DNA of 64,000 nt from Vandiemenella viatica (Eukaryota; Arthropoda; Insecta; Orthoptera; Morabidae). Numbering within the stretch: the first letter of the stretch is position 1; each line of letters starts with the position of its first letter. The notes beneath the pieces were generated by a model, which did not search any database, was not told the DNA's origin, and saw only the letters and a list, made by a program, of their open reading frames with translations. The position numbers were made by a program, and so were the translations under genes. Positions 30,905 through 42,296 of the stretch are shown in pieces. The stretch is taken from positions 123,556,095 through 123,620,094 of the forward strand of contig CM061920.1 of assembly GCA_031002005.1 (NCBI GenBank). Reading direction: 5' to 3'.

Positions 30905-31791
30905 GATATCTGGCAGATAAGCTAAAGAATCTGACTAATTCGACTTTTACAATTCAGAATTCTTCTGATTTTATAAACAGGATCAAGGACAGGCATCTGG
31001 AAGACAACAACTTACTAGTTAGCTTCGACATCACGTCACAGTTTACAAACATGCCAATTGATGAAACCATCAATATCATCAGGGAACGACTAGAAAATCT
31101 CAGTCTGCCAGAAGAATGGGCGTCACTAACTGAATTCTGTCTCAGGACTACCTTCTTTCAATACATGGGTGACTTCTACCATCAGAATGAGGGAGCAGTG
31201 ATGAGTTGCCCACTGTCTCCAATTGTGGCCGATGTGTTTATGGAGGCGTTTGAGGCTGAATTTGTCAACAGTTACAATCTGAAGCCTTCTTTATGGCTGC
31301 GTTATGTGGATGACACATTTGTTATCTGGCCTCATGGGCGAGAATCCCTCCAAACTTTTTTCCAACACTTAAATAGTGCCCACGACAAAATTAAGTTCAT
31401 CACGGAAGTTGAGGTGGACAAACAACTTCCTTTTATGGACGTGATCGTGAAGCGGAAGGAAGATGGCTCGCTAAGCCATGGAGTTTATCGCAAGCCCACA
31501 TACACGAATCGCTATTTGCATGCAGTCTCTCACCACCATCCAGAAGTGAAACGCAGAATTTTTAAAACTTTAACTGTCCGTGCTTCCATAGTCAGTGATG
31601 AAAGGAGCATAGCCATTGAAAAAGAAATTTTGAAGAAGACGTTTCTGGTCAATGGCTGCAGCCTTGACGTCATCAATAAAGCCGCACAAGGCTTGAACCT
31701 CGAGCACTACCCTGTGCTGCAGCACCAGAAGTTGAAGCCAGAAGACAAACAGATGGACCCATGGCAGCATTACCATACGTCCATGGGGTGA
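30903..31791 (+). CDS. Penelope-like reverse transcriptase, 5-prime truncated
   Basis: Open from the inverted-repeat junction to the stop at 31791. Motif A lies in LLVSFDITSQFTN (catalytic Asp, about 31015-31050). The fingers/palm block is AVMSCPLSPIVADVFMEAFE (M-S in place of the usual M-G before SPLSP). Motif C is LRYVDDTFVIWPHG with both Asp. Then PFMDVIV, VYRKPTYTNRYLHA and SHHHPEVKRR, all diagnostic of Penelope enzymes, which are related to telomerase reverse transcriptase. The N-terminal region is missing. A shift near 31760 moves the frame into the endonuclease, so the original fused protein is broken there. Confidence 0.93.
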
Positions 31792-32147
31792 TGGATAAAA
31801 TTGGCCGTCTTTTAAAGAAGAAAAATATCCATCCAATATACGGAGCACCTAGGAAGATTTCTGATGTGCTTGTGAAGGTTAAAGACCAGAGGGAGAAATT
31901 GCAGACAGCAGGCATATACCAAATACCCTGTAGCTGTGGCCAAGTGTATATCGGTGAGACTGGACGGACGGTCATGGAAAGGCGGTGTGAACACATAAGA
32001 GATCTTAAAAATAATGATGTCAGTAAGTCAGCTGTAGCACAACATTCTGCTGACAGTGGGAACACAATTTTATTTAGTGACACGAGTGTGCTGGTTCAGG
32101 AAAGTAGATGGTGGCCCAGATGTGTCAGAGAAGTGTTGGAAATCTAA
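31761..32147 (+). pseudogene. Penelope GIY-YIG endonuclease, frameshifted from the reverse transcriptase
   Basis: Overlaps the reverse-transcriptase frame by about 30 bases in another frame, so a 1-base change near 31760 separates two parts of what is one protein in the family. It contains a linker (LPYVHGVMDKIGRLLKKKNI), then GIYQIPCSCGQVYIGETGR, ERRCEHIRDLKNNDVS, AQHSADSGN and ESRWWPRCVREVLEI. The domain would nick DNA to prime reverse transcription. The catalytic Tyr, Arg and zinc ligands appear present. Confidence 0.9.
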
Positions 32148-32342
32148 AAAAGACCAGTGAACGTGGATGGTGGGCTACAACTTGACCAAATATGTTCATG
32201 CATGATTAGGAAAACGCGAGACGCAGGCCCCCATCGGACCGGCCATGCTGGCGGCAGTAGCTTGAGTGACATCAATCCGAACGGTTAGCGTGCCCTTCGG
32301 GAGCTATATATAGGCTGAAGTAGTTCCAGCCGTGACAGCCCT

Positions 32343-32440
32343 CTGAAGAAGGCCACAAAATGATGGCAGAAATGTTAGGTTTCGATAATTTGACGCGGTT
32401 CCACCCAGACAACCAAGATAACATCAGCAACGACCGTGGA
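32343..32440 (+). ncRNA. Possible hammerhead-like motif in Penelope tail
   Basis: CTGAAGA, then GGCC...GGC able to pair, then AGAAA, then TTAGGTTTCGATAATTTG. The inverted copy (minus strand, about 30440-30370) reads CTGAAGA...GGCGGAAACG. The spacing resembles a hammerhead core (CUGANGA, stem II, GAAA). Penelope elements are known to carry such ribozymes; here the cores are imperfect and no cleavage site was proved. Confidence 0.35.
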
Positions 32441-32450
32441 AGTCTGTGCA

Positions 32451-34140
32451 CCCTGCCTGTATACTTGTCCGGTAACTCTGAGCATGTCTCCATTTGGTAA
32501 TGAACTTCAAGCATTTTATTAATAGTCGGCAATTTGAGCTGACATTGACTTAATTTGCTTAGCGTGCACCCTCCAACTGATGAAGCACTGATGACCGTAT
32601 AAAGTATGATTATCCACTCAGACACATACTTGGTATTAATTTTAGCCTCAGACATGTCTTGGCCATAACAAGAGTTTGGTTGCCTTCCTACACTTTATTA
32701 CCTTCCTTTGTTGTGGCCAAGATGTTACTTACATTTGCAGTCTGCACACAGTAGTGTTAACATCTCCTTTGATGTGAAATTCTTGAAATAACAGTTAACC
32801 ATAATGTTGGCATGGAATAGTGTCTTTCTTTAATATCACCTCTATAATCTTGTATGAAAATGTTTGAGGGGGTATGAAATATTAAAAATGCTGGAACAAA
32901 CTTTATAAAAGCACCTTTTGTGCATGGGGGCTAGAAGTTCTGGGAAATAGTACTCTGTATTGGAGCCCATGATACCCAGTTTCTCTGTACAGTTGGGTTT
33001 CCAGAGCATAAACTGCATTTCTTCACCTTAGAATAAAATACAACTCATGCATCCAAATTACTCTTACATGAAAGGATTCATACTCCTACACTTAATACAT
33101 TGAACTTTACTGTAAAGCACACCATAACACAATTTTGTTCTCTTTGCTTATTGTCAAGTGTCTCCAACAGTTATATTTCTTACCTTCCCAATTCCTATTG
33201 GGGCCACAAAACTTTCCCAGCCAACATTGTGATTGTAAGACACAGTGAGAGTAGAGATAACTATTACTGTATTTTATTGTTATTCTGTATTTACTCCCCA
33301 AGTAGTCTCATTTAGGATTTTGTATTTCATAAATTATTTATGTAGAATGGGCCTAAATCGAAGATCTAAAACTCCCATGTAACTGTAATGAGGTAGTGAA
33401 GCATCATGAGACAAGTGTATCAAGTTTTCCATCAGTTCAATAGGATATCACTTCAGTTAATGGTAGCTGTAGTTGAAAATGTTAGCCACAACTCTAAAAA
33501 GAGTAGTACCCACCTTATTCTGTGAATATACATGAGACTACTGTCTGTAAAGAATCAAAGTAATACTAGCCAGACTGTACACATGAAGAAGTATATTGTG
33601 TAAGAATGGAACAGCATGGAGTTAACTTTGTTACTTTACAAAATAATTACATCTTCATTTGAGTTTCAAAACTGACAAAAATCTGTGCATTTTAAACATA
33701 GAAGCTGTTCTTGTATAACTTTTTAAGTATATGCCAAACGTGTTTTTAGAGTTCTGTACCCAACAGGTTGTGTGGGAGAGAATGTATTAGCCTCTTCCAA
33801 TCAAATTTGAACGTAACCTTCACATGATGCACTCTGTTTATATGGACAAGTCTCTGACAACTGAATTATTCTCAGTGTAAGGAGGTCAATGGCCTCCAGA
33901 GAGGGGATGAGTAGGAAGTGGTCTCAGTTACTCTCTTGCCTTTGGTGTTCCAAACGACCACTGAAGGTGGATGAATCAGAAATGATCAGAAGGTAAGCGG
34001 AAGTCATGCACAGTCATGTAATCCTTTCAAATTACATATTAAAAGATGGGTTCTTTCTTGTTATAATATTTTGAAGCTAAAATAGTCACCCAATCAGATC
34101 TCAGGGTGGAAACCGTTCAGGAAGGAATCATCAGGTTGAT
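32451..34140. other. Unassigned sequence
   Basis: No gene recognised. Open frames at 32272-32655, 33100-33315 and 33107-33301 lack motifs, and two of them overlap on opposite strands. Confidence 0.45.
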
Positions 34141-34149
34141 GGAAACATT

Positions 34150-34760
34150 CTATGAGTCAGTGTGTGGAATGTTGGAAGTGTGATGTGTTAGAGAAGTTAA
34201 AGAGGGAGAGAGAATGTCTTCAGTTAGATATTGTTAGGATCAGTGAGATTGGGATGCACATGATTTCTAGTGTGGGGAATGCAGAATTAAGAGTTACCGC
34301 TGTAGGTTTTGTTATGAACAAGATAACAGAGAAATGGGTGAGTTGTTATCAACAGAATTATCTGGGGACAGGAGTAATCCTGCACCAACCACATTAGTAC
34401 AAAAGTATTATGTTGAAGTAGGAGATTAAATATGCTAAAATTGAATTAATTCAATATGTAAAAGGGGGATCAAACAATTATGGGTGGTAGTAGAAGAAGG
34501 AATACTGTAGGGAATTTTGGTGTGGGAAACAAAAGTGCATGAGGACGTAGGTAATTAGATTTTTTTGTAATGTAAACTGATCACACTATTTAAGAATCAT
34601 GCTAGAAGAATATACTCCTGGAAACATTCAGGAGATACAAGAAGATATTGGCTAGATTATATCATGGTAAACAGAGATTCAGATGCTGTAAAGCATACCA
34701 GGAAGCCAATTTGCACTCTTGACTACAGTCTAATAACGAAGAAGATGGTGACTGAGTTTT
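34150..34760 (+). pseudogene. LINE endonuclease relic
   Basis: The frame 34152-34397 includes LKRERECLQLDIVRISEIGM and VTAVGFVMNKITEKWVS, a degraded form of the APE-type endonuclease block 'L--E--R---DI-GISE--' and 'G-GF--N'. Near 34630-34670 RRYWLDYIMVNRD resembles the 'IDYILV--R' block later in the same domain. It is probably the upstream part of a LINE related to that at 25950-29090. Stops and frameshifts throughout. Confidence 0.5.
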
Positions 34761-34799
34761 GATTATTGAAATATCGTATCTAAATACATGTGTAAGTTA

Positions 34800-35338
34800 A
34801 TAAACAGTATTTGCACAGTTCAGGTTAAGCCCTAGATTTATTCTTTCACTTTCAACGTAAAGACATAAAACCCCTGTGAGGTCACCAACCAACAATCATT
34901 CTGAAACCAGACTTCTTCTCCTGTAGACTGCAGAATCCATGGAAGAGAATTATTCATTAGATTCTGGCCATAATCTTAACTTTCATGTCTACACAAACCA
35001 ACAACATTCAACTGTCTTCTCCCTACTACATAGAACAAACTACATCGTGTACATACCATAGAAACATTTACAACTCTCTCGTACCATTTCTGTTGTTATG
35101 CTAAACCCCCCCCCCCCTTTTTGTCAGAAAAATGTGATGAAAGAGGCATTTTCCCAACAAAAAAAAATGCTGAATTCATCAAAGGAAATAACTAAAACTA
35201 CTGCTAATATAAATACATACAGCTTCATTTTACAAAGAACAGGTTAACCTAGCTGGTTGGTGTAACTCCCTTAAAATATACATTTCACTTAAAGCTACAC
35301 ATTTATATCATGAATATATGGACATGAACAACCAAATA
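34800..35338. other. Unassigned; contains one copy of a ~95-bp direct repeat
   Basis: 35006-35100 (AACTGTCTTCTCC ... TACCATTTCTGTTGTTATG) recurs at 36712-36800 in the same orientation with few changes. No gene. A poly-C run is at about 35107-35117. Confidence 0.6.
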
Positions 35339-36011
35339 CAGTAGAACTCCAATTATTCAAATCAATTGGATTATCATTCAGATAATCAGAAATTCGGATA
35401 ATTTTATTTTTTCAGAAAAAGGGTCTATTTTAATTAATTACAGTAAGTATGTTGAAAATGGGAGAAAAAACTATTTTTAAAGAAAAAGAGTGCTGTACAT
35501 CAGTACAGTATGTATGTACCATATTTTAAAAAAAGTCATTGCTTGCTGAACATCTCTGTCAAAGTAAGCTGTTTGACTGTATTCGTCCGCTTGACAGTGA
35601 GAAGTTGCACGTGGTCACGCTCGGGCTGACGCTCCATCCACTTCAACGCAGTTTCAAGGCCGAAAAATGTTTGACTAGCTGATGGTCCCATGTCTGCTTC
35701 GACTTTGACGTTAAGGTAATCTTCTTCCTCGACACTTTCTTCCCTCACACTTTCAATAAGTTCATCATTCACAATTCCATACTCAGGGTCTGACGAATCA
35801 CACACCACCTACTCTCCTAAATCTCCCAATCTTCTCCTGTCTCTTCGCTTTCCTTTTCTTGAGCTTCTTTTTCCTTTTTCTACTTTTTCTTCTCTTATTC
35901 AGTTGATATCCCTTTCAACATGTTCCACACACATCTTGATGTGACTGCCTTAAGCGATTAAGATAATCAGTGATTTGGATAGTCGTAGTTGGGATAGTTG
36001 GAGTTCTACTG
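35339..36011 (-). mobile_element. Tigger/pogo deletion derivative
   Basis: Starts CAGTAGAACTCCAATTATTC after TA (35337-35338) and ends GGATAGTTGGAGTTCTACTG at 36011 before TA (36012-36013). The outer bases match the terminal repeats of the intact Tigger at 26336. Length 673 bp. Only the C-terminal part of a transposase remains, so it is a non-autonomous internal-deletion derivative of a related but different subfamily. Confidence 0.85.
35536..35808 (-). pseudogene. Tigger-type transposase C-terminal remnant
   Basis: 90 open residues, acidic at first (DDSS.. EEESVEEEDY-like), then ETALKWMERQPERDHVQLL and KQLTLTEMF. This parallels the end of the 26646-28229 protein (LALRYMEQQ then RQKTITEFL). 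No DDD domain remains. Confidence 0.75.
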
Positions 36012-36013
36012 TA

Positions 36014-37247
36014 GAAAATATTAATGAAACGGTGGAGGTATTCAACAGTCTTCCACCAAGAGCAAAGCTTCTTGCTCACTCATGAAAGTACTATTGTATC
36101 TTTATACAGTCCCTTACATTTAACACACAATACTTGTACCAAAATAAATTTGACACTTGCTCGTTCTGCCGTAGCTATCGGCAACCGTTTTTAATAGCTA
36201 CCAGTACTGTTATACATGACACTGAATGTACATCAACACTCGCACTCCTGTAGGTAGATATCTGCACTCAAAGCTGGAGGTAGGATATCACCTGGTATTT
36301 TAGTACATTAGGTGCGTATAAATCGCCTTGGTGTTTGTGCAAAGGTGTCCGCTCGCTTGAGTGAAAGACAAGTAGATGAATTTTATCTTTTGGATCAGAT
36401 TTTAGATTGATACAGATTGAAAAATTTCACTATCACGAAATAGTGTTCCCTCACAGGGAAAATTGGGTATAGCATGTCCTCATGTTCAGTGTTTCATTTG
36501 GAGTAGAGTTAATGTTTCAGGCGCTCCCCATACAACAACTTGGGCATTTATTTCTAACATGAGACATGGTCTTCCTGTGCCGAATTGATCTGGCATCTCC
36601 CCATGAAACTACTTGTATTGCACCCGTCTCATTTCCCATGCATACTTTCCTCTTCTTCAGGTGTATCTTCATATGTTTGGCATGGCTTGTAAGCTCTGGC
36701 ATACTCAATCCCTTCAACTGTCTTCTGACTACATAGAACAAACTATATCTTTGTACATACCATAGAAACATTTACAACTCTCTCATACCATTTCTGTTGT
36801 TATGCAACACATGTTCACTTGATGAGTTACCTGAGAGCAATATATTAATTCTCAACATTTAGGAAGACTTTGTTCTTATATAAAATTACAACTGATGGCA
36901 GGAGCAGGAATGATGACAAGAGCAGACTAGCAATAACAAAAAGAGCATCTTGAAAAGTAGAAACATTTAACTTTTAAACATTGATCTAGAATTCACAAAT
37001 AAGTTTGTAAAACTGTATTTATTGATCACAGTGCTTTATGCAAATGAAGCTTACATTTTGGCTAAATATTTGGAATAGGTGTTATAGAAAGATACTGAAA
37101 ATTAAGTAGATGGATAAAGTACAAAATGGAAATGGTGGGAAAGGAAAAAAGTTTGTGGAACAGTCTCAAAAAATGAAGAGACAGAATAATGGATCACATT
37201 TAAAGTAATGCAAAAGTGGTTAGTTTGTCAGTTACTATTTAATAAAA
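36014..37247. other. Unassigned; second copy of the ~95-bp direct repeat
   Basis: 36712-36800 repeats 35006-35100. The minus-strand frame 36517-36771 runs over it and has no recognised motif. No gene supported. Confidence 0.45.
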
Positions 37248-37315
37248 TTGCAACGGAGCGCATACCCCGGTGGCAATTTCCCTACACACCCATCATCCCC
37301 CCTTCCTGAAGCCAC

Positions 37316-39868
37316 CTACACCTGCCCTTTACAAATTTTAGCTTCAAATTCTTTCAACATTTTTTGTAAATTATTCATCATTTCCCTTGGTAACTTATTC
37401 CAATCCCTGACATCCTTACCTAAAAAAGAGAATCTTCCCACACCCTTGTGCCTGAAATCGAGTGCTAGCTTATGGTCATGGTCATCTTTTCTGTTCCATG
37501 CACTACTTCTCATATGTACACTAATATATTTCCATGCCTCATTGCCAATATGCCTTGTACCCTCCCATGACCCTCTTCACCCTCCTGTCTTGCAATGAAG
37601 CTCTTTTATCATATCTGTTACCGATTGCATTCTGCGATAATTTCCAGAATCAAATCTAGCAGCCCTTTTTTGCACCCTTTCCAACTCCTGTATTTGATAT
37701 TAAATGTGGGTTCCATACTACACTACCATATTAGAGCAATGGTCTGACCAAAGTTTTGCAAACCAAATCCTCTACTTCTCCCGTACATCCCTCATCACTC
37801 TCTCCAACAAGTGCAGATTTTTGAAACCTTTTCTTACCACTTGTCCAATGTGTCCTGCCCAGTTACGCTTGGTATCAAATATAATGCCAAAATATTTACA
37901 TTTAAAGTATTCAACAGGCAATTCTTTCCCCACCTTATAATCATAATCAATCTTTAGTTTTTATTTGTGTATCTAATAAGCTGATTCTTCTTTGCATTTA
38001 TCTTCATCCCATGTATACCAACCCAACTAGATATCCTGTCCAGATCACCCTGCAACTGTTTACAGTCCTCTACCATTTTGATCCTTATATAGCATTATGT
38101 CATCTGTAAACATTCTAATTTCTGATAGTAAACAATCAACACAATTATTCATTAGAATACTGAATAGCAAGGGTCCCAATATGCTACACTGTGGCACTAC
38201 CATTTTTACTCCCACTTCTTTTGATACTTCATTTCCTACCCTAGATTTCTGTTATCTACTTTTAAAAACTCTTCTACCCAGAAAACACTTTCTTATCCAT
38301 TCCAAGAGTTTTGGCTTATTTACTACTATTTTATGGCTCACTGTGTCAAAAGCCTTTGACAGATCTAGTGCTACACTATCCAGCTATGTTTAAGATATCT
38401 GTAGTAATATTATCTACACCAGCCCTTTATGTTTTTTCAGCTTTCTTATTTCTTTCAAAATTTCTTCAGGATGAATTTCAAATTTTTGGTTTGTTCATTT
38501 CTAATTCTGTTTTTAAGCTTGTTCTCCAAATTAGACACTCCCGCTTCTGATTCATTGTCCCTAATGCTCTCACTAAACCAGTTACTTAAAATCTCTGGCC
38601 TTTTTCAAATCCTCAGTAACTTCTTCTCCATCCGTATCTATAAGCGTCTCAACACCCTCCCTTCCTCTCAGTTTTCTAACATAGCCATAGAAATTTCTAG
38701 ATGCATCAGTCATTGGTCCTCCTGCAATGACAATACTCATCTTAAATCCACCTTTAGCCACCTTCTTTTCTATTATTAGACCCTTGTTTAGTTGTTTTAA
38801 ATATTCTCTACTACCCTGCTGTCTCTTAACTCTGTGTTGTTCTCTTCTTACCAACCTCCTCACTTCCCTATTATAGTACACAGGTTCTCTGCTTCTCTTT
38901 ATTTTCTGCTTTGGAATAAATTTTTCTTCCCCCTTTCTTATCTCCTTGAACTCTTCGCACCTTGAGTCTACTGTACTTGTGCCTTTCTTCCATTAGCTGA
39001 AAGGTTCTCTGAAATTTCTCTTCAAATTCTAAATCTGAGCCTTTTTCTAACTATACCTATTTCCTCCTTCAATTTTGCCTGCTGGTTGACTGAATCCTCT
39101 TATACCCATCAGAACCACTTCATGATCACTTTTTGCTTTGGTTATCATCAGGCTTTGTTAGCAATATATCCAAAATATGATGTCCCCCAGTGTTTTTCTC
39201 TACCACTTGTGTAAATCCTCCTTCCTTTATTAAGGTATTTGCAAATCTCTGTTCCCTTGTGTTATTACTCTTTATCTCCTACCCAGTTTACACCAGGTAA
39301 ATTTAAATCCCCACCAATAATGACCATTCTATTCTCACCTCTAAAATCTGAGTATGATTTTAATTTCTCCCCAATAGCCTCATCTTCATCTGTCTTTCCT
39401 CTGCTGAGGTAAGCAGCCAACACCCTGTTTTTTTTGTTTTTTTTAATTATCCCAGGAATCTTCCCCAAGTAATTCTTGGTCAAGATCTATGAACACCAGT
39501 GAACTGTGGTAGTTTTTGCTAACTATTATGAAAACTCCTCCACCAATTGCTCCTCTATTTCTGTGGTACTTTCTGTAACAATCAGGAAAAACCTCACTGT
39601 CTAGTACTTCTTCTTTTAACCAATTCTCTACCCCAATTATAACTTGTGGTTCGTTTATCTCTATTAAGTTAGCAAATTTGATTACTTTGTTCATTATACC
39701 CCTACAGTTCACCATTAACACCCTTATTACTGACTTTGTATTTTCAGTATTTACTTCCTCTTTCCCAGTTTTACCCCAGTCAGTTATTGTTTTAGCAACT
39801 TCATCTATTTCTTTAACATCTGTGATTTTTTCCCATCGTGGATCTGCAATCAGTATCACTTTGATCAT
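37316..39868 (-). pseudogene. LINE ORF2: APE endonuclease plus reverse transcriptase
   Basis: 39868-39443: RVLMVNCRGIMNKVIKFANL, then PQVIIGVENWLKEEVLDSEV and GGGVFIIVSKN, the first half of an APE-type endonuclease. A shift leads to 39483-39265 with MVIIGGDLNLPGVNWVGD, its DFNLP block. 38881-38582 is the linker (YYNREVRRLVRREQ, SRNFYGYVRKLRG, DTDGEEVTEDLKKA). About 38370-38080 has LDLSKAFDTVSHKIV, VPQCSILGPLLFS and MFTDDIMLYK (catalytic loop F-T-D-D in place of A-D-D). 37513-37316 is the C-terminal block ending FSFLGKDVRDWNKLP. The enzyme would nick DNA and prime reverse transcription there. Multiple stops and frameshifts. Confidence 0.88.
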
Positions 39869-39895
39869 CTATTTCCGTCCCTTCACTAGCAGCCC

Positions 39896-40475
39896 CTAAC
39901 CTATAGGCACATTTCTGACCCCATCATCACTGTAAATGGGCTCCCTTACTGCTTTAGCTAACAACTCAGAAAGTACCCTCTTGCCCCTACTATTTAGGTG
40001 TAGACCATGGCTAGTGAAACCCCACCTACCAATGGTGTTCACAGGCACAACCCCCAACACAGAACTAATGCCTTTCCCAAGTAGCACTTCCATTTCCACC
40101 ACATTTATCCGCCTCACAGCATAGTTCAATTGTGGCTGGTTATGGCAACTTAGGACCTGCATGAGCTCCACCCTGGTATGCTGTGCCTCTTCACTCTTCC
40201 TCAGGTCACTCTCTATACTATAACTTGTGTTTCTATCAATACTATTCCCCACACCTCCCACTACCCACTCCCACAAGCTCAGCCCCTACAGGCTGTGACT
40301 CCACATGCTGAGCCTCCACATGCTGAGCCTCCATAGGCTGAGCCCCCATAGGCTGAGCACCCATAGGCTGAGCCTTCACAGGTGGAGCCACCACAGGCTG
40401 AGCCTTCACAGGTGGAGCCACCACAGGCCACGCCTCCACAAGACGAGCCTCAAGAAGCCTGATCCTTTCACGCAA
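39896..40475 (-). pseudogene. LINE ORF1 with hexapeptide repeats and esterase-like C-terminus
   Basis: Two overlapping frames. 40475-40242 starts with a leucine/arginine-rich stretch (MRERIRLLEARLVEAWPV) and then about nine imperfect six-residue repeats of the PPVKAQ/PMGAQ/EAQHV type. 40276-39896 has ISSVLGVVPVNTIGRWG then TSHGLHLNSRGKRVLSELLA, which resembles the final His block (DGLHLN-RGK) of the SGNH esterase domain found in CR1 ORF1 proteins; here the Asp is replaced. The GDS serine block was not seen, so only the C-terminal part of the esterase is present. Confidence 0.7.
40300..40440. repeat. 18-bp minisatellite inside LINE ORF1
   Basis: About eight head-to-tail variants of an 18-bp unit (CATAGGCTGAGCCCC, CACATGCTGAGCCTC, CACAGGTGGAGCCAC). 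It keeps the coding frame, giving the hexapeptide repeats of ORF1 on the minus strand. Confidence 0.85.
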
Positions 40476-40480
40476 CTCCA

Positions 40481-41149
40481 GAGAGGTAATAGTCTGAGGA
40501 ATACAGATTAGAATTGTGAAACATAATTGAGGATGTAGATTGCAATGGATTGGCTCAAGATAAGTTGTGAATTATTGACTGAAACCAGTTGAGGGAGTGA
40601 TGCCCAAAATGAAAATATGTAGAATCCTTCTAATTGAAATTTTCTGTGATAATATCATCCCCTTTACACCTTTTCAACCTACATTGTTTAATAGCATCAG
40701 TATCTATTTCGTTATCTGTTTACATCTACTTACATGGATTAGATGTTGCTTTGGTTTTTCCCCTATTATTCTGCATTGCAGTGGTCCAATGGCTTCACCA
40801 AAGCAGTTGCTTATTGTTTCTACCTTTCAAAGATTTAATGGAGTAGGAGAAGCTTTACTGAAGACAAAAGAGGTCATATAGCATGTTGCTGCACTGTTTG
40901 TGAGAAGTAAATAGCTTGTAAACAAAAAAGTTTGACTTTAAGTTTGCACATTTAGTATGCCAAATTGAGTTAAAACCATTTGTTTTATTTAAAATTTTGT
41001 GGAAGTGTATTTTAGAATGCTCCCTTAAAAGTAAAAGGGTTCCAATATAATTTCTTCCTGAACGTATAAGGTATCATTGTTAATAATTCACTAAGAAGAG
41101 CATTAAGGTTTTTTATATTATTTTCACTGGAAATAAAGACATTTGTCAG
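40481..41149. other. Unassigned sequence
   Basis: No gene recognised. Open frames 40597-40881 and 40634-40846 overlap in different frames and lack motifs. Confidence 0.4.
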
Positions 41150-41345
41150 TTTTAGACCTCTGGCATTTGAGAGGACACAGGTTCAATCATTGGTCTGGTC
41201 ATCTAGATTTTTTCTATGGCTTATCAAAATCCCTTCAGTTAAATGCTGGACAGTTCCTTTACAAGGCCATGGATAAATTACTTCCTATTCCTTGCAACCC
41301 ATCTTCTGGTTGTAATGACCATGATTCCAACAAACAGTAAAGCCC
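41150..41345 (+). mobile_element. Degraded SINE, S-A-like
   Basis: A B-box-like GGTTCAATCA (about 41171-41180), a weak core (TAGATTTTTTCTATGGCTT), AAGGCCATGGATAAATTACTTCC and an ending CATGATTCCAACAAACAGTAAAGCC, parallel to the 12943 SINE in order. Confidence 0.5.
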
Positions 41346-41919
41346 TAACAAAAATAGACCACTCTTTTACCATACCTATCTATTTATCTCAAACTTGAAA
41401 TTTGCCTCAAAAATTGAACATATCCTACCTATAAAGAAGAAATACTGTATTTTGTAGGTTACAAGCAAAATTTGGAATTTTTGCCATATAATAATACTGT
41501 TTTATTGAAAGTGCCTTTAATTCTGAATGTATGGCATAGTTACTATATACAAGGTAATTAACTTATAACTTTTATTGAACAATTGTATTAGAGCTGAAGG
41601 TGCATGGCATGGAGACTACTGGTGAATAGATCACCAAGTGTTGTGAATAAATAAACTATTTTGTTGAGTATAACATTCTTGTGATGTAAATAATGAACTG
41701 GTATATCTATATTCTATCTTAATTACAGTTATTTATCTTCATCATCATCATCTCTTTTATAGACTTTTTCGCTCTCTCTGGTTAATCCTCTAGAGGCTTG
41801 TTGCTTATTTTGAAAGCATATTTATTAGTCAGACTACCTGGGGAAGTGGATGTGTCTGCTAAAATTGTAACTATGTTTTATTTGATTTTTGTTTGTGTTA
41901 TGTGTATTTTTTGAGGCAC

Positions 41920-42060
41920 AAATTGGGGACTGTTACAGAATTCGCCTTGAAGACTGCAGAAAACTACATAAAAAACCCCTGGAATGTGGGGGCCAGAACT
42001 CAAGCCTCCCTGTTTCCAGTGTGGTGGTGCTTTAATACACATAGCCACATTGATCGGACA
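41920..42060 (-). mobile_element. Degraded SINE, family S-B
   Basis: GGGGACTGTTACAGAATTCGCC ... GGGGGCCAGAACTCAAGCCTCC ... GGTGGTGCTTTAATACACATAGCC parallels 56890-57036 in the same order. Read on the minus strand the GAGTTCTGGCC segment sits where a B-box would be. Heavily diverged. Confidence 0.5.
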
Positions 42061-42296
42061 TTTACCTTCTACAAATTATTTAATATTGTTAATAACAAAT
42101 TCATAGATTATGTCTTGATTGTTTTAACCTACCATATTACCTACATGAATTATTACTACATTCTAAGATTTTAACAGAGCTCCACCTCTGCAACAGCAAG
42201 TCTGGAACTTCCACATGAAATCCTACCTCTACTTCCACATCCGCATTTTTTTTTTAAGTTGTGGTATAAGAAAGGTTTTGTTTATATTGCAATATA

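Larger units (their letters stand above)
30310..32450 (+). mobile_element. Penelope-like retroelement with inverted second tail
   Basis: From about 30901 the plus strand encodes a reverse transcriptase and then a GIY-YIG endonuclease, the Penelope order. To the left, 30904 down to about 30340 is a second copy of the endonuclease and 3-prime UTR in inverted orientation. The two copies share GIYQIPCSCGQVYIGETG and the untranslated GTTAGGTTTCGATAATTTGA. A head-to-head, 5-prime-truncated partner is characteristic of Penelope insertions. Homology between the tails ends near 30340 and 32425. Confidence 0.9.
37248..40480 (-). mobile_element. CR1-like LINE (family L-A), near-complete, decayed
   Basis: About 3.2 kb on the minus strand in the order ORF1 (40475-39896), endonuclease (39868-about 39200), linker (38881-38582), reverse transcriptase (about 38390-37320), 3-prime UTR (about 37315-37248). 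The tail matches 4621-4916 and other copies in the window. A piece between linker and polymerase, where the N-terminal reverse-transcriptase motifs should lie, is missing or unrecognisable. Confidence 0.88.

Noticed and set aside
31570..32083. Minus-strand frames opposite the Penelope element
   Set aside because: Antisense shadows of the reverse transcriptase and endonuclease.
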